Below are positions 10,242 to 21,279 of a stretch of DNA of 64,000 nt, piece by piece. Under the pieces are notes generated by a model that made no database searches, was not told the DNA's origin, and saw only the letters and a list, made by a program, of their open reading frames with translations. The stretch covers positions 290,663 to 354,662 of the forward strand of contig JAKJXP020000046.1 of NCBI GenBank assembly GCA_022225965.2, read 5' to 3'. The first letter of the stretch is position 1, and every line of letters starts with the position of its first letter. The DNA is from Diatrype stigma. Taxonomy: Eukaryota; Ascomycota; Sordariomycetes; Xylariales; Diatrypaceae. A program made the translations under genes and the position numbers.

Positions 10242-11326
10242 CTACTCCAGCGAACTGGTGACGTTGGTGAACTCGCCCTTCTCCAGCTTCGTCTCCCAGA
10301 AGATGGGGTTCGTGTCGTTGAAGCCGTGCTTGACCCAGCCCTCCTCCTTGACGTGGTACAGGTTGATGAAGCCACCTGAGTAGGCGTCGCGGTGGGTGGC
10401 GGCGAGGATGCTGCGGCGGCCGAGCTGCAGGGCGTCCTCGACGGTGAGGTCGTACTTGTACTCGGCGTCGAGCACGCCATACGCAAAGGTCTGTCCGGAG
10501 CCGACGCAGAACAGGTTTCCCGGCAGGCGGGTTCCGTCCGAGTCGATGTAGTAGAGGGCGGGCCCCTCCTCCTTGGTGACGCCGGCGCACATGGTGCCCA
10601 TGCTCAGGCCCATGCCCTTGTACTGGTAGACGAGGTTGGCGAGGATCTTGGAGGCGGCGGCGACGCTGATGCGGCGCTTGTGCCGCAGCTCGTGCAGCCG
10701 GCACTGGATGCCCAGCCACGCGAGCCAGTACTGGCAGTCGGCGGCGCCGCCCGCCATCGTGCCCAGCAGGCAGTTGTTGATCTCGATCACCTTCTTGACT
10801 GTCTGCGATGCGATCCAGTTACCTGCCGTCGCCCGCGAGTCCGTCGCTACAATAATCCCGCCCTGGAACCGGAACGCCAGTGTCGTCGTGCCGTGCGCAA
10901 TCTTGATCGGGCACTCCGGGTTCGACCGGTCGTCGGTGGCGGCACGGAGGAAGGCCGAGGGCTGGAGAGGAACGTTTGTCAGTCATTCGGTCGGTCATTC
11001 CGCCCAGTCGGCTCATAGCGGGGTAGGTAGTTGGAGGATGAGAATGCTATAGCTAGCGCTAGCCAGCTTTGCGAAGCAAGAAATATTTCGAGAAAAGCAA
11101 TGTGGAGGGAATGTCAAGTAGAGATCATAGGAGAGTTGGAAGGTGCGGAGTAGGCATGATTGATAGAGGCAGATGGATCAGAACGGACCTGTGCTACGGG
11201 GGGCATGGCGAACTTCAGGGAAAGGCCGGTTCCCATGTCGTTGTCGAAGTCATCGTGCTGGTCCTCCTCGAACGTCTCCCGTTGGAGGGTGGCCGGACGG
11301 CTGTATCGGGCCACGAGACTATCCAT
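10242..11326 (-). CDS. PRE2: 20S proteasome subunit beta-5 (chymotrypsin-like catalytic subunit)
   Basis: Two exons, 11326-11189 and 10961-10242, joined in phase 0 across an intron at 10962-11188, give 285 residues. A propeptide of about 70 residues precedes the mature N-terminus at G|TTTLAF, so the predicted catalytic nucleophile is Thr71 after autocleavage. Downstream [34 protein letters not shown] and [12 protein letters not shown] are classic N-terminal nucleophile beta-5 signatures. The subunit sits in the inner ring of the 20S core in nucleus and cytosol and cleaves after hydrophobic residues. The start [10 protein letters not shown] was chosen because it opens the only frame that splices cleanly to exon 2. 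Length is as expected for fungal beta-5. The gene ends 444 bp from the QRI7 stop. Confidence 0.95.
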
Positions 11327-11847
11327 TCTCGAGTTTGGGTATCGGGGGTGACGATTCGACTCCGGTGGGTAGATCGGGTCGGTAAGATGCTGGAAGTCGC
11401 TACGCTAGAGGCGACCTAAATTGTCGAAGCTCGAATCAACCCGTGAGATGATTATTCTTTTCGAGAGGTAAGTCGTGAGGGTGAGGGCGAGGGTGACGGT
11501 GATAGTCTGGAGTCGATGGAATGTCGATGTACTGGGTGTTGCAAGCTGGCGGGCAGGTGAGGCTTGCGATTTGTTGGAGGAGCTCAAGGCAGCTGGTCTC
11601 ACGCGTCAGAGCCTCCTGGAGCTTGCCTTGGTTACGTTATCAGACACCCCAGATTGATTAGAGCGATAAGCTGATAACCTGATAATATTGTGCTGCAGGT
11701 GGTCTATGCACTTACATATTGGTTCCATTCAGCGAGCAGACATCTACCCGCATGTGGGTAGGTAGGTATGTACATACATGTAAGTCAGCTCTACATACTT
11801 CGTAAACCGCCTGGAATACCCAGGGGCCAGAGGCACGAAGTTCCCAA
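11327..11847. other. PRE2 upstream region up to the retroelement
   Basis: 520 bp upstream of PRE2 with no gene seen. The retrotransposon insertion begins about 520 bp from the PRE2 start codon and may lie within or next to its promoter. Confidence 0.5.
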
Positions 11848-12062
11848 TGTGGATCCTGAGATAAGCTATAATAGGTCCGATAAGGTAAAGTGAATTCCGA
11901 AGGAATTCACTCCATTGTAATTAGATACAGGTCAGGAAACCTTCTGTTTCCTTTCCTTCCTTTCCTTCTAATAATCAACAATGGCTACGGAACTTTAGGA
12001 CATCTAATTATCAGCTGGATCAGTGACAGTTGGATTATTAAAGGCCCGTAGCAGGAAGCACA
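11848..12062 (+). repeat. Left LTR
   Basis: 215 bp. It matches 13534-13744 almost base for base, with an extra TTCT in a pyrimidine run near 11967. Confidence 0.85.
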
Positions 12063-12587
12063 AAAAGCTTTTTGCGCAGGCTAACGCCATATAATTACAA
12101 TACACTTTATTCCGTTCTTTTCTATTCTTTCCGTTTTGCAGGCGAAGAAGATCTTCGCCAGCCCGCGGGCACCAGCCTGCGGGCACCATCAAACCAGCTT
12201 ATGAGCGCCATTAAACCAGCAGAGACGGCACCATCGTGAAAATTCTTCACACCAGTCGGAAAGCAACCAGCTTACGAGCGCCATCAAACCAGCGGAAAGC
12301 GCCAGCGAGACCTTCACCATCAAAAGAAGGCATCGCCATCAAACCACTCGAACCAGCCGGAAGGCACCAGCTCGATACCCGCCATCAACCAAAGGGCATC
12401 ACCATTAAGCCATCAAACCAGCCGGAGGGCACCATCTCGATACCTTCACCACTCACCAGAGGGTATCACACCATACAAACCAGCTGTGGAAGGCGCCGAA
12501 TTCGAATACGTGCCGGAAACACACCCAACCAGACCTTAGGTCACCACTTGGATACACCATTGTATCCAGCCACTCCATTCCATCAAA

Positions 12588-13340
12588 ATGGACCACCCAA
12601 ACCAACCAACCACCATCGATTCTGACCTGCTTCAAAGGCTTCGGGATGTTCGCTCGACGGACGAAGAGGAACTGAAGCTACTAAGCAACGAGATTTGCGA
12701 AGGTCGTTACGAATCAATCGTCAACTGGTGGGAGATGGACCGTATCCTCAAGCTTTTGACAGAGGTTATTACCACTCTCCAACAACGGCAACCAGACAAT
12801 TCGAGCCCTACCCCTCGACCAGATAATTCGAGCCCTACCCCTCGACCAGACAATTCGAGCCTTTACCCTCGAACACCCTCTCCAGCACCTTCATCCAAAC
12901 CGACAATACCCTCTTCCAGACCACCCTCCCCGAATCCTCGCAGCTGCCGCAGTTGCCGTACCCAATACAGCTCTGGCAACGAGCTATTCCGCCACCTTCG
13001 TGAGGGCTGCCGCTCTCGAGAGAAGCCCAACGGCGGAAATTCGAACAAAAATTCGGAGAAGGGGGAAGGGTTGGATAACAGCAGCTTGGAAAACAACAGC
13101 CTGGAAAACAACAGCTTGGATGGGGACAGCTCGGATGGCACCGAAGGGGGCGTTCATTGTACGGGAGAAGCGGCACACCAGAAGCATGGCAACGCGTCTT
13201 CGATTCCTAGGACCTGCCGTTACTGCCATACAAATTTCTACAGTAACAACGCTTTGCACAGGCACCTAAAGACAGGCTGCCATTCTGCTTTGAAGAAGCA
13301 CTCCTCGTACATGAAACCAAACTACAGCCCCTCCCAATAA
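12588..13340 (+). CDS. Retroelement ORF with two C2HC finger motifs (gag-like?)
   Basis: 250 residues, open from MDHPNQPTT to a TAA before the polypurine tract. It contains two copies of C-x2-C-x12-H-x4-C (CRSCRTQYSSGNELFRHLREGC minus its last residues at about 122-143, and CRYCHTNFYSNNALHRHLKTGC-type at about 210-231), separated by a Ser/Asn/Glu-rich linker containing short direct repeats (NNSLE). A PDNSSPTPR repeat precedes the first finger. Spacing differs from the retroviral zinc knuckle (C-x2-C-x4-H-x4-C) and is closer to C2H2-type fingers. Position between LTRs suggests a nucleic-acid-binding, gag-like role, but that is inference. It may be untranslated. Confidence 0.55.
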   Translation: MDHPNQPTTIDSDLLQRLRDVRSTDEEELKLLSNEICEGRYESIVNWWEMDRILKLLTEVITTLQQRQPDNSSPTPRPDNSSPTPRPDNSSLYPRTPSPAPSSKPTIPSSRPPSPNPRSCRSCRTQYSSGNELFRHLREGCRSREKPNGGNSNKNSEKGEGLDNSSLENNSLENNSLDGDSSDGTEGGVHCTGEAAHQKHGNASSIPRTCRYCHTNFYSNNALHRHLKTGCHSALKKHSSYMKPNYSPSQ

Positions 13341-13533
13341 AGCCACTGCCCAGCTCCAGCAAAGCCACTGCCTAGCTCCAGCAAAGCTGCTGCCCAGCAG
13401 CTACCGAGCCATACAAAAGACCTACATCCACTTATACCGACGTCCGAATTCCGCGATAATACAACAGAACCTCAAGCGAAGGAATGGCGGAAGCTGAGAT
13501 GATGAGGACATCATCTAGGGACAAAGGGGGTTA

Positions 13534-13744
13534 TGTGGATCCTGAGATAAGCTATAATAGGTCCGATAAGGTAAAGTGAATTCCGAAGGAATTCACTCCA
13601 TTGTAATTAGATACAGGTCAGGAAACCTTCTGTTTCCTTTCCTTCCTTTCCAATAATCAACAATGGCTACGGAACTTTAGGACATCTAATTATCAGCTGG
13701 ATCAGTGACAGTTGGATTACTAAAGGCCCGTAGCAGGAAACACA
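13534..13744 (+). repeat. Right LTR
   Basis: 211 bp direct copy of 11848-12062, ending GGAAACACA, followed by CCAAT as at the left flank. Confidence 0.85.
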
Positions 13745-14970
13745 CCAATGCACTCATTGCTGATATTACCTACGAACATAAGGTAAATATCAGTCTAGAC
13801 GCACGCATACCTACGGGAATAATCGGCCACTCAACTACTTCCAGCTTGGATGACTTTGCAGTGTTGCCTGGGTCACAGCTACTACCTACTTTTCACGAGT
13901 CCTGCATTGAGTATTTGAGGCGGGGCAATTCATGTCGCCGATGCTCATGACAAACCACCAATGAGCATGTGGGAATTACGCAACTCTGTAGCTATATCTT
14001 GCGCCAAAAACCATCCGAACGAGTTTCAGGTCTAGACGCCTACTATAAGGTACCTATAACTACAGCTTATAGCTAGTGGTAGATCTAAGTCTCAACCGAG
14101 TGCGAGAGCGGCGGGAATGGTCGACCAAACCTCCTTGGTCCCGGACTTCGAACCAAACCATCTATCCGATCTACCTAGCAGCAGCTCTAGGTCTAGGTAC
14201 CGCACCTGCGTGTCATAACTTGACAAAGTTAAAGCGGGTGGCAGCGATGTTCTGATTCTGCTGCTTGAATGTCTCGAGCGAGCACATTTTGTGGAACGAT
14301 CGTCCAATCGGGATCATCTAGTGTTGCATTTGGACACACCCTTGAACGTCTTGATACCGCGCCTTGATACTCTTGAGTCTTGACCACCTGCCCATCCTGC
14401 CGTCCCATCCCGCCCATCAAGAGCGTCGAGCGTCGTTCCGGAATCCGTGGCGCCCGCTCCGTAGGCAACGATAAATAGGTACCAACAACCCATTGCCCCC
14501 GGTGTGTTTTAGGACAGCCTACAAAATGTGTCCGAGGGCCACGTAGACCCAGGACTATATAGTTACACCGAGTTCTCTTCCAGAAGACACGGCCAGACAG
14601 GGTAGGTATAAGTGTCGAGCTGCTAAGATACACTGCCAGTTCCACGTCATATCATACCTAATCATAACAATTAAACAATCTACATATTGGCGATTCCAAA
14701 TATTTATTACTACAAATATGTCCATTTCATGACACTTACAACCATAGTCTGGATCATCATCATCATACCTTATCTTGCTATTCCCGGCATTCCCCCGGCC
14801 TACCAAATAAACTCGGCCCGGCGACTGAACGAGCCGCCATTGGCATAAGAGAGTGTGTTTCATTCTCTTGCGTCATTGAAGTGATCGAATAGCATCCTCA
14901 AAATTTAACGTGGACCGAAGCCGCCCACTTTGCGCAGACAGTGGCACTGCACCACCACAAAAAATTCACA
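13745..14970. other. Intergenic, promoter side of the P450 gene
   Basis: 1.2 kb without a supported gene. Short frames on both strands lack family signatures. The P450 leader ends CACAATG at 14971. Confidence 0.5.
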
Positions 14971-16758
14971 ATGCCGGTCGTATCGTTGCGCGCTGTCCCA
15001 GTCATTTCCCTCGCCGTCTCATATGTTCTCGTTTCGCGCGAGCCAGGGTGGTCGACTCGGCAGCTGTTGTTCACATTTGTCACGACATGTGCTTTCCAGT
15101 TCTTCTGTTGGGCGCTCTATGCCTTTATACTCTACCCTAAGTATTTGTCGCCATTACGGGATCTGCCATCACCTTCAGGTGATCACTGGTTGTTTGGCCA
15201 GTTCGGTAGGATCCGAAGGGAAGCTACAGGTCTCCCCATGAGGGAATGGTATGTCTACGCCTCTTTCCCCATGTCTTCCTTGTAACGTGGTCACTGAGAT
15301 TAGGCCAGGGCTGCGACCATACCCAATGATGGCGTAATCCGTTATCTCGGGGCTTTCAATCAGGAGCGCCTGCTCCTCACTGGCTCCAAGGCCCTAGCCG
15401 ATGTTCTCGTCACTCGCAGCTACGAGTATGCGAAGCCGCCGGAGGTCCAGCTTGCGTTGAGCCGCATTCTCGGGGTCGGGGTTTTGGTTGCCGAAGGCGA
15501 CGAGCACAAATTTCAACGGAAGAAGCTCATGCCCGCTTTTGCTTTCCGGCATATCAAGGACCTCTATCCCATCTTTTGGGAGAAGAGCCGCGAGGCCGTC
15601 CAGGCCATGACCAACGAAATTGTCGGGAACGCCTCGAAGCAGGCGCCCTCTTCCCCCGATCCCGAGAAGTCGAGCAAGACCCAGGTCATTGAGGTGGGCG
15701 AGTGGGCCTCCCGCGCCACGCTCGACATCATCGGCGTCGCCGGCCTCGGGAAGGACTTCGGCGCCATCCAGAACCCGGACACGGAGCTGAGCCAGACCTA
15801 CAAGAACGTCTTCACGCCCAACAAGCAGGCCCAGAAGCTGGCGCTCCTCACGTTCTTCCTCCCCTCGTGGGTCGTCGCGCGCCTGCCCGTCAAGCGCAAC
15901 AACGACATCCTGGCGGCCTCGCGCACCATCCGGTCCGTGTGCGGCGACCTGATCCGGGAGAAGCGGGAGCAGCTCGCGCGCAGGGAGAAGGACGGGGGCG
16001 GCGCGGCGCCGACCGGCTTCGACATCCTGTCGGTGGCGCTGGAGTCGGGCGCCTTCACGGACGAGAACCTCATCGACCAGCTCATGACCTTCCTGGCGGC
16101 CGGCCACGAGACCACGGCGACGGCCATGACCTGGGCTATCTACATGCTGGCCAAGAACCCGGCGGTGCAGGCGCGGCTGCGCCGGGAGGTCCGCGCGCAC
16201 CTGCCGTCCGTCGACGTCAATGACGACGGCGCCCGCGCCATCTCCAGCGCCGACATCGACAGCCTCCCCTACCTGAACGCCGTGTGCAGCGAGGTGCTGC
16301 GGTACTACGCGCCGGTGCCGCTGACGCTGCGGCAGGCCGGGCCGGGCGCCATGCTGCTGGGCCGCCCGGTGCCCGAGGGCACGCGCATCATCCTGTCTCC
16401 GTGGGCGACCAACTTCGACCCGAAGCTCTGGGGCGCCGACGCGGCCGAGTTCCGGCCGGAGCGCTGGCTATCGCCCGGCGGCGCGGACGACAAGCAGGAC
16501 CACTTCCTGGCCAGCGGCGGTGCCGCGAGCAACTTCGCCTACCTGACGTTCCTGCACGGGCCGCGGAGCTGCATCGGCCAGTCGTTCGCCAAGGCCGAGT
16601 TCGCCTGCCTGCTGGCCTGCTGGGTCGGCCGCTTCGAGTTCGCGCTGCGGGACGAGGCCGACAGCGACGAGAGGAACGTCTCGGTCAAGGGGAGTGGTGC
16701 GACGGCCAAGCCTGAGCATGGGATGTACGTGCACGCTACTGTGGTCGATGGCTGGTGA
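14971..16758 (+). CDS. Cytochrome P450 monooxygenase (microsomal)
   Basis: Two exons (14971-15248, 15309-16758) with a 60-bp GTATGT...CAG intron give 575 residues. An N-terminal hydrophobic anchor (about 18-50) implies ER membrane attachment facing the cytosol, with electrons from P450 reductase. Signatures: I-helix AGHETT at 357-362, K-helix ExxR (EVLR, 421-424), the PERF-like FRPERW, and the heme-binding FLHGPRSCIG with the thiolate Cys at 514. The substrate cannot be read from sequence; the overall form resembles fungal CYP4/CYP3-clan enzymes. The start at 14971 is the first ATG that gives a complete anchor. It faces an SDR gene 385 bp downstream, and a Zn2Cys6 regulator lies just beyond. 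Very GC-rich codon use is shared with those neighbours. Confidence 0.93.
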
Positions 16759-17143
16759 ATGTAAGTGTTGCAGGGGAAATAGAAAGAATCAGCCTATCAG
16801 GATCAATAGAGAGGATGGGCTGTTATAAATTTCGGGTAACGGAAATATAGTGTGGCGAGTCGAGTCAAATGGTGGATGAGGGCGTCCCAACCTGTATATT
16901 AATATATCTCTGTTGGCTCGCCTAGCAAACTTCTTTTAGATTAACTCAGGGTTTAAGGCGACTGTCTGTATCTATATGTATTGTGACATGTCGCCGCTAA
17001 AAGACATAATCACCGCCAACCTTTACCACATCACGCAAGCCATCCCTGCCGGCCACATCGTTCTACCTACACCAACTATAATTGCATCGACAAGTCACAA
17101 GCGGTCGACCAGCTTGCAATTTGAACAACCACCCCCCAATATC
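16759..17143. other. Convergent 3' region of P450 and SDR
   Basis: 385 bp between the two stop codons, moderately AT-rich, with no other feature seen. Confidence 0.6.
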
Positions 17144-18423
17144 TCAAAGCAGCCCCTGAACACCAGTCCTCAGAAAAAACTCTACCTCGTCAATGCGCTT
17201 CCTAATCGGGCCGCTCTTCAGCTCGTCAATGTCCCACGCCGACCAAACGTATCGGCCATGTAGGAACTTGGCCTCGGGCGAGGCGAGCCAGACGGCAAAC
17301 TGGCCGGCGAGATTTTCTGCACCGTTCGAATCAGATCAGCCATCATGTTGCTTGAAAGCAAGTAAATATCTTATCGTTCACATCTTTTTCGGGGGTGTCT
17401 TTCCTCCTTTCCTCTCTCTTTGCGATCAAGATATGCAAAGACAAGCTAGCCCCTTACCATCCTGCCATTGAAAGTCATCCCGGCCGTAGCCGGCATCCTT
17501 GACTGCTTGCGTGTAGTTCGGCCCCGGGTTGAAGCTGGCGACTTGCATGTCGTGCGGCGGCGTCTCGAGCGCGATCGCCTGGAGCGCCGTGGCCCCCGCC
17601 AGCTTCGTGACGCCGTACCCGTGCTGCGCGGCTGCCGCGTTCCAGTCGTGGATCGAGTTCGTCGAGACGTGGACGAGGTACTAATTGATTGGGCAGGCCA
17701 TCCAGCCACGCGAGTGGCCGTCGTATGTCAGCAAAGAGGCAATTATATATCCATCAAACAATCGATGAAACCACCACCAGACTGCATTCAGCCATCGGAT
17801 CCGTGTTACCGAGAGCAAATGAGATGAAACCGCCCTGTGGTGGTTTTAGGCAGGCCGGGGAGGTGGGAGACCGATAATCATGAACATACCAACGGTCCAT
17901 CGCTGCTCCGCTTGCCCTCTTGCTTGTAAAACCGCTCCGCCAGGTCGAACTGCACGCGCACGTTGAAATCGAAGTCCCTGGCCCAGAGCGCCGCAGCCCC
18001 AAGCTCCAGGACAGGCTTCTGCACCGACACGCTGGCGGCGTTCAGCACCAGGACGTCGATCACGGTCCCGTTCTCCGCGAAGTCGGCCCACATCTTCTCG
18101 ACGGCCGATGCATCTGAGATGTCGACGGCGAGAGCGGTGACCTTTGTCGTGGTTGTTGTTGTGTCTGCTTGCAGCTCGGCGGCGGCGGCGCCGCCGCGCT
18201 CGCGGTCCCGGCCGAGGATGATCACCTGGGCGGCGGAGGCTTGCACGAAGGCCCGGGCGATCGCGTAGCCGATGCCCGCGGTGCCGCCCGTGATGAGCAC
18301 CGTCTTCCCGGCCTGCGAGAGCTCGGGCCGCGTGGGCGAGGTGGCCTCGTACGGCTCGCGGTGGTACGTCTTTGTAAAGGCCCAGCCGTTTGCCGTCATT
18401 GCGTATGGGTAGGGGTCCGGCAT
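17144..18423 (-). CDS. Short-chain dehydrogenase/reductase
   Basis: Three exons (18423-17890, 17680-17458, 17316-17144) join in frame to 309 residues. The Rossmann nucleotide-binding motif TGGTAGIG is at 45-52, VLVLNAAS replaces the usual NNAG, and the catalytic set is Ser184/Ser187 region, Tyr200 and Lys204 (YGVTK). The final exon (ENLAGQFAVWLASPEAKFLHGRYVWSAW, cut here by reading on) matches the C-terminal segment of fungal classical SDRs that act as NAD(P)-dependent alcohol or ketone oxidoreductases. Exon 1 starts MPDPYPYAMTANGW; in-frame ATGs upstream fall in a poly-T/C leader. Its promoter is shared in divergent orientation with the Zn2Cys6 regulator, and it converges on the P450, so co-expression is plausible. 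The substrate is unknown. Confidence 0.9.
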
Positions 18424-19114
18424 GGGGGGTTGGGATATTTCTTTTTTTCCTTTCTTTCCTTTCAATTTTCCTGAGCAAAAAGTAGTTTCATAGGAGTCTG
18501 TTGTTCAGAGCGTTTGGATTCCAAATTAAGAGCAATCATGATAAACCTAAAAGCCGAACCCGAGAGATGGGCACCCTTATATATTGGGTTGATGAGACAT
18601 TGGGGTTCTATTCACCACGCTTGAGGCTTGTCCCTAGCTCACATCATCATCCTTTCAACTTTCGTGAATTCCCTGGAGCCTTGGATTTCCTCCTGATGCC
18701 GTATAAGCGCATCAGGTCGGTCTGACGCCATCTGCGGGAATGTCGCTCTTTCAAGCCACAATTAAGTTCATTAAGTTATATAAGGCATGGTGAAGACGGC
18801 CAGGCAGGTTTCTAGATGATAGATACCTACGACTAGGTCCGGGGCGGGGCGGGCGCCGGAACCTCCGCAATGTGTCGGGAGGACCCGTAAATCCCCGCAA
18901 CGCCTATTGGTCAATAGCCCCTGAGATGCGCATTCAGTCCCACTTTACTCCGTGCCCTTCCCGCCGTGGGCTGAGTCAGTCCCATTATTTTCCGCCAACT
19001 ACAACCGGAGAGACACAAACTCTACCCGCACCGGTGCTCTCTCTCTTCTTTATTACACACCGTTGCGGACATTTACTTACCCTTACTTCCGCAGTCTATG
19101 TACCTAAAGCCAGA
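18424..19114. promoter_or_regulatory. Divergent promoter region of SDR and Zn2Cys6 regulator
   Basis: 691 bp between divergent start codons. It contains a GC-rich segment near 18840-18865 (GGGGCGGGGCGGGCGCCGG) that could bind GC-box or C6-type factors. I see no pair of CGG half-sites that I would call a defined operator. Confidence 0.4.
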
Positions 19115-20761
19115 ATGATGCTGGGAGAAGCATCACACGCCATGCCTTACCAAGGCGGCCCGGACTACGTCTGGCGGCGGGCCTGCTTGGCCTGTGCCAG
19201 GTCGAAGCGACAATGCACCAAGCAAGTTCCGACCTGCAGGCGGTGCGCCCGTAAGGGAATCTGTTGCAAGTATGCGCCCGCAAGGCGGGCCACAGGCGAG
19301 CCCGCCGCTTCCTCCGCCGCCGCCAATACCGTCGGAAAATACGACGGGACCCTGGCTGCTGCTGGTGACTCAGCAAGTTTACTCCCGATGGACACTGCTG
19401 CTGCCACCACTGCCGCCACATCTGATCCGGCCTACTCCCTCCCAATGATAACGCATGTTGGTTTCGATGACCAAGCACTACCGCCACCACCGACTCCACC
19501 ACAGCCACTCGGGGCGGCTCCTTCTTCTCGACCACCAGACACCTCCATGACCACCACCGCCACCACCGACACCTCCTGGTTCCTCTCCCCGGAGACCTGG
19601 ATTACCGACCACGCAGTACCCTATGACGCGCCTACGACCTTCGACGACGGGCACCTCCGACATTTCCTAGCCGACGTGCAGAAATGGCACCGGCAGTGGG
19701 TGACCGAGGGCCACAGCCCGCTACACCACGCCCGGCTGTACCGGTACCAGCAGACGAGCATGCCGCGGTGCGTGCAGGACGCATACACAGCACTCGCAGC
19801 GCTGCATGCGGCAAAGCCGGGCTCCCCGGCCGAGGCGCTGGCGCGCCAGCTCATCGACGACCGCGTGACGCAGCTGTTGCAGGAGCAGGCCCTCGAGACA
19901 TCCCTAGCTTCCTCTTCCTCTTCCACCACCAACGCCACCAAACCATACTCATCCTCGCCAGCATCGTCGTCCTCGTCAAGGGATCCGTTCGCCCACCTGA
20001 GCCGGGTCCACGCCCTCCTCGCCTACCAGGCTGTGCGCCTCCTCGATGGCGACATCCGCATGCGCGCCAGGGCCGAGGCGCTCATCCCGACCCTCTCCCA
20101 GTGGTGTAGGGAGATGTGGGAGGACGCCAAGGCGAGGACGGCGCTGCTGCCTGTGATGGCCGGGGGTGGGGATGACGACGATCACCGCAGCTTGTTTCTC
20201 GCGTCCTCATCGTTCCTACCACTATCGCCATCTTCTTCCGAAGCGGACTTTGAGTTCGAACTCGCATTCGGCCTCGGGCTCGGAGGGTCCGGTCCCGATC
20301 CCGATCCCGACGCGGCCGCCACCGCCACGTGGCGGACGTGGATCGTCGTTGAGAGCATCCGCCGGGCGTGGGTGGCCGCCAACTACCTGCAGAGCACGTA
20401 CATGCACATGAAGCAAGGGTGGGCGGAGTGCCCGGGGCGCATCACCTTCACGATGCGGCGCGGGCTCTGGGACATGCCGTCCGCGTACGCCTGGTCCCGG
20501 GTCTTGCGCGACGCCCGCCGCCGCCTCCTGCTGCTGCCCTCCCGGGAGCAGAGTTTCTTCGCTGATGTCCCGCCCGCGGACGTCGACGACTTCGCTCACG
20601 CGATCCTCTCGATCGAGTACGGGCTGGAGAAGATAGAGAGGTGGCGGGGGGATCACCGCATCGTGGGCCTGGACGGGAAGAACAATGATGCGGTTAATGG
20701 TATGACCGCGCCTTTGCGATCGTCGTTCGACATTTTGCATGATTTGGGGGTATTGAACTAG
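19115..20761 (+). CDS. Zn(II)2Cys6 fungal transcription factor
   Basis: 548 residues if translation starts at 19115; the frame is open upstream to 18872, but that stretch is not protein-like. The binuclear zinc cluster is at about 24-51: C-x2-C-x6-C-x6-C-x2-C-x6-C, with the usual basic stretch (ARSKRQC). Then come a low-complexity Ala/Thr/Pro region, a Ser-rich run near 270, and a helical C-terminal half (WRTWIVVESIRRAW, ILSIEYGLEKIERW) of the type seen in fungal C6 regulators lacking an obvious full fungal-specific domain. It should bind CGG-containing DNA in the nucleus. Its divergent promoter with the SDR and proximity to the P450 suggest a pathway-specific role, by inference only. No intron is needed. 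Confidence 0.85.
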   Translation: MMLGEASHAMPYQGGPDYVWRRACLACARSKRQCTKQVPTCRRCARKGICCKYAPARRATGEPAASSAAANTVGKYDGTLAAAGDSASLLPMDTAAATTAATSDPAYSLPMITHVGFDDQALPPPPTPPQPLGAAPSSRPPDTSMTTTATTDTSWFLSPETWITDHAVPYDAPTTFDDGHLRHFLADVQKWHRQWVTEGHSPLHHARLYRYQQTSMPRCVQDAYTALAALHAAKPGSPAEALARQLIDDRVTQLLQEQALETSLASSSSSTTNATKPYSSSPASSSSSRDPFAHLSRVHALLAYQAVRLLDGDIRMRARAEALIPTLSQWCREMWEDAKARTALLPVMAGGGDDDDHRSLFLASSSFLPLSPSSSEADFEFELAFGLGLGGSGPDPDPDAAATATWRTWIVVESIRRAWVAANYLQSTYMHMKQGWAECPGRITFTMRRGLWDMPSAYAWSRVLRDARRRLLLLPSREQSFFADVPPADVDDFAHAILSIEYGLEKIERWRGDHRIVGLDGKNNDAVNGMTAPLRSSFDILHDLGVLN

Positions 20762-21219
20762 ATGTGGAATGGAGGGTTGGAAACTTGGGTTTCGATTATC
20801 TTGCTGATCCAGATATGATTTCAGAATCAACTGATCCTAGCCCACGAAGCCATATAATTATAATGGAGTTGATCAATAACATTCAAGCAGCCGGTTCGAA
20901 ATAGGGGGTAGGGGGGGGAGAGAGAGACCAGGGGTCATCCACGCATTGATACAGTACTGGTACCGATTCCTGCATACCATTACTCTGTGATATTTCTATC
21001 CATTAGGCTACTACCCGATGAACCAGATTAGCTATCATATGAAATTATAAGGCTATATGCCCTCACTGGCTCATGCAAAGGCTAGGAGGCTTATTGTATA
21101 TATGGGCTTAATCAGAGTAACGCCTTCGTTATATCCAAATCTAATAAGTCATGTGGACCTATAGCGGTATTATAGCGGTGCTGTACCACGCACTAGCATT
21201 TCCATATCAATATTCAACG

Positions 21220-21279
21220 GTTTGATCTCATGGCGTTGCTTTCCACCCCACACTGAAAAGCAACTCCGCGAGATCAAAT
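21220..21279. repeat. Hairpin-forming inverted repeat
   Basis: TTTGATCTC..GG.GTTGCTTT (21221-21242) pairs with the reverse complement at about 21256-21278 (AAAAGCAAC.CC..GAGATCAAA) across a 13-14 nt loop. Pairing weakens further out. It could be the core of a decayed foldback element. It is not in a terminator position for any gene called here. Confidence 0.6.

Larger units (their letters stand above)
11848..13744 (+). mobile_element. Non-autonomous LTR retrotransposon (TRIM/LARD-like), 1.9 kb
   Basis: Two direct repeats of about 213 bp begin TGTGGATCC and end GGAA(G/A)CACA, so they have the TG...CA ends of LTRs. The sequence CCAA(T) sits immediately outside both ends (11844-11848 and 13745-13749), consistent with a 4-5 bp target-site duplication. 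A purine-rich tract (GGGACAAAGGGGG) ends just before the right LTR, a likely polypurine tract. There is no reverse transcriptase, integrase or protease. The interior has a CCATCAAACCAGC-type minisatellite (about 12170-12480) and one ORF with two Cys-rich fingers. The LTRs differ by a few bases and a 4-bp indel, and RIP damage is slight, so insertion is fairly recent. I could not identify a primer-binding site. Confidence 0.82.

Noticed and set aside
12236..12625. 129-codon frame inside the retroelement before the finger ORF
   Set aside because: It mostly translates the CCATCAAACCAGC minisatellite and overlaps the start of the better ORF in another frame.
15394..16223. Long antisense and alternative frames across the P450 gene
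   Set aside because: The sense frame carries all P450 motifs; the others are low-complexity Arg/Ala/Gly products of high GC3.
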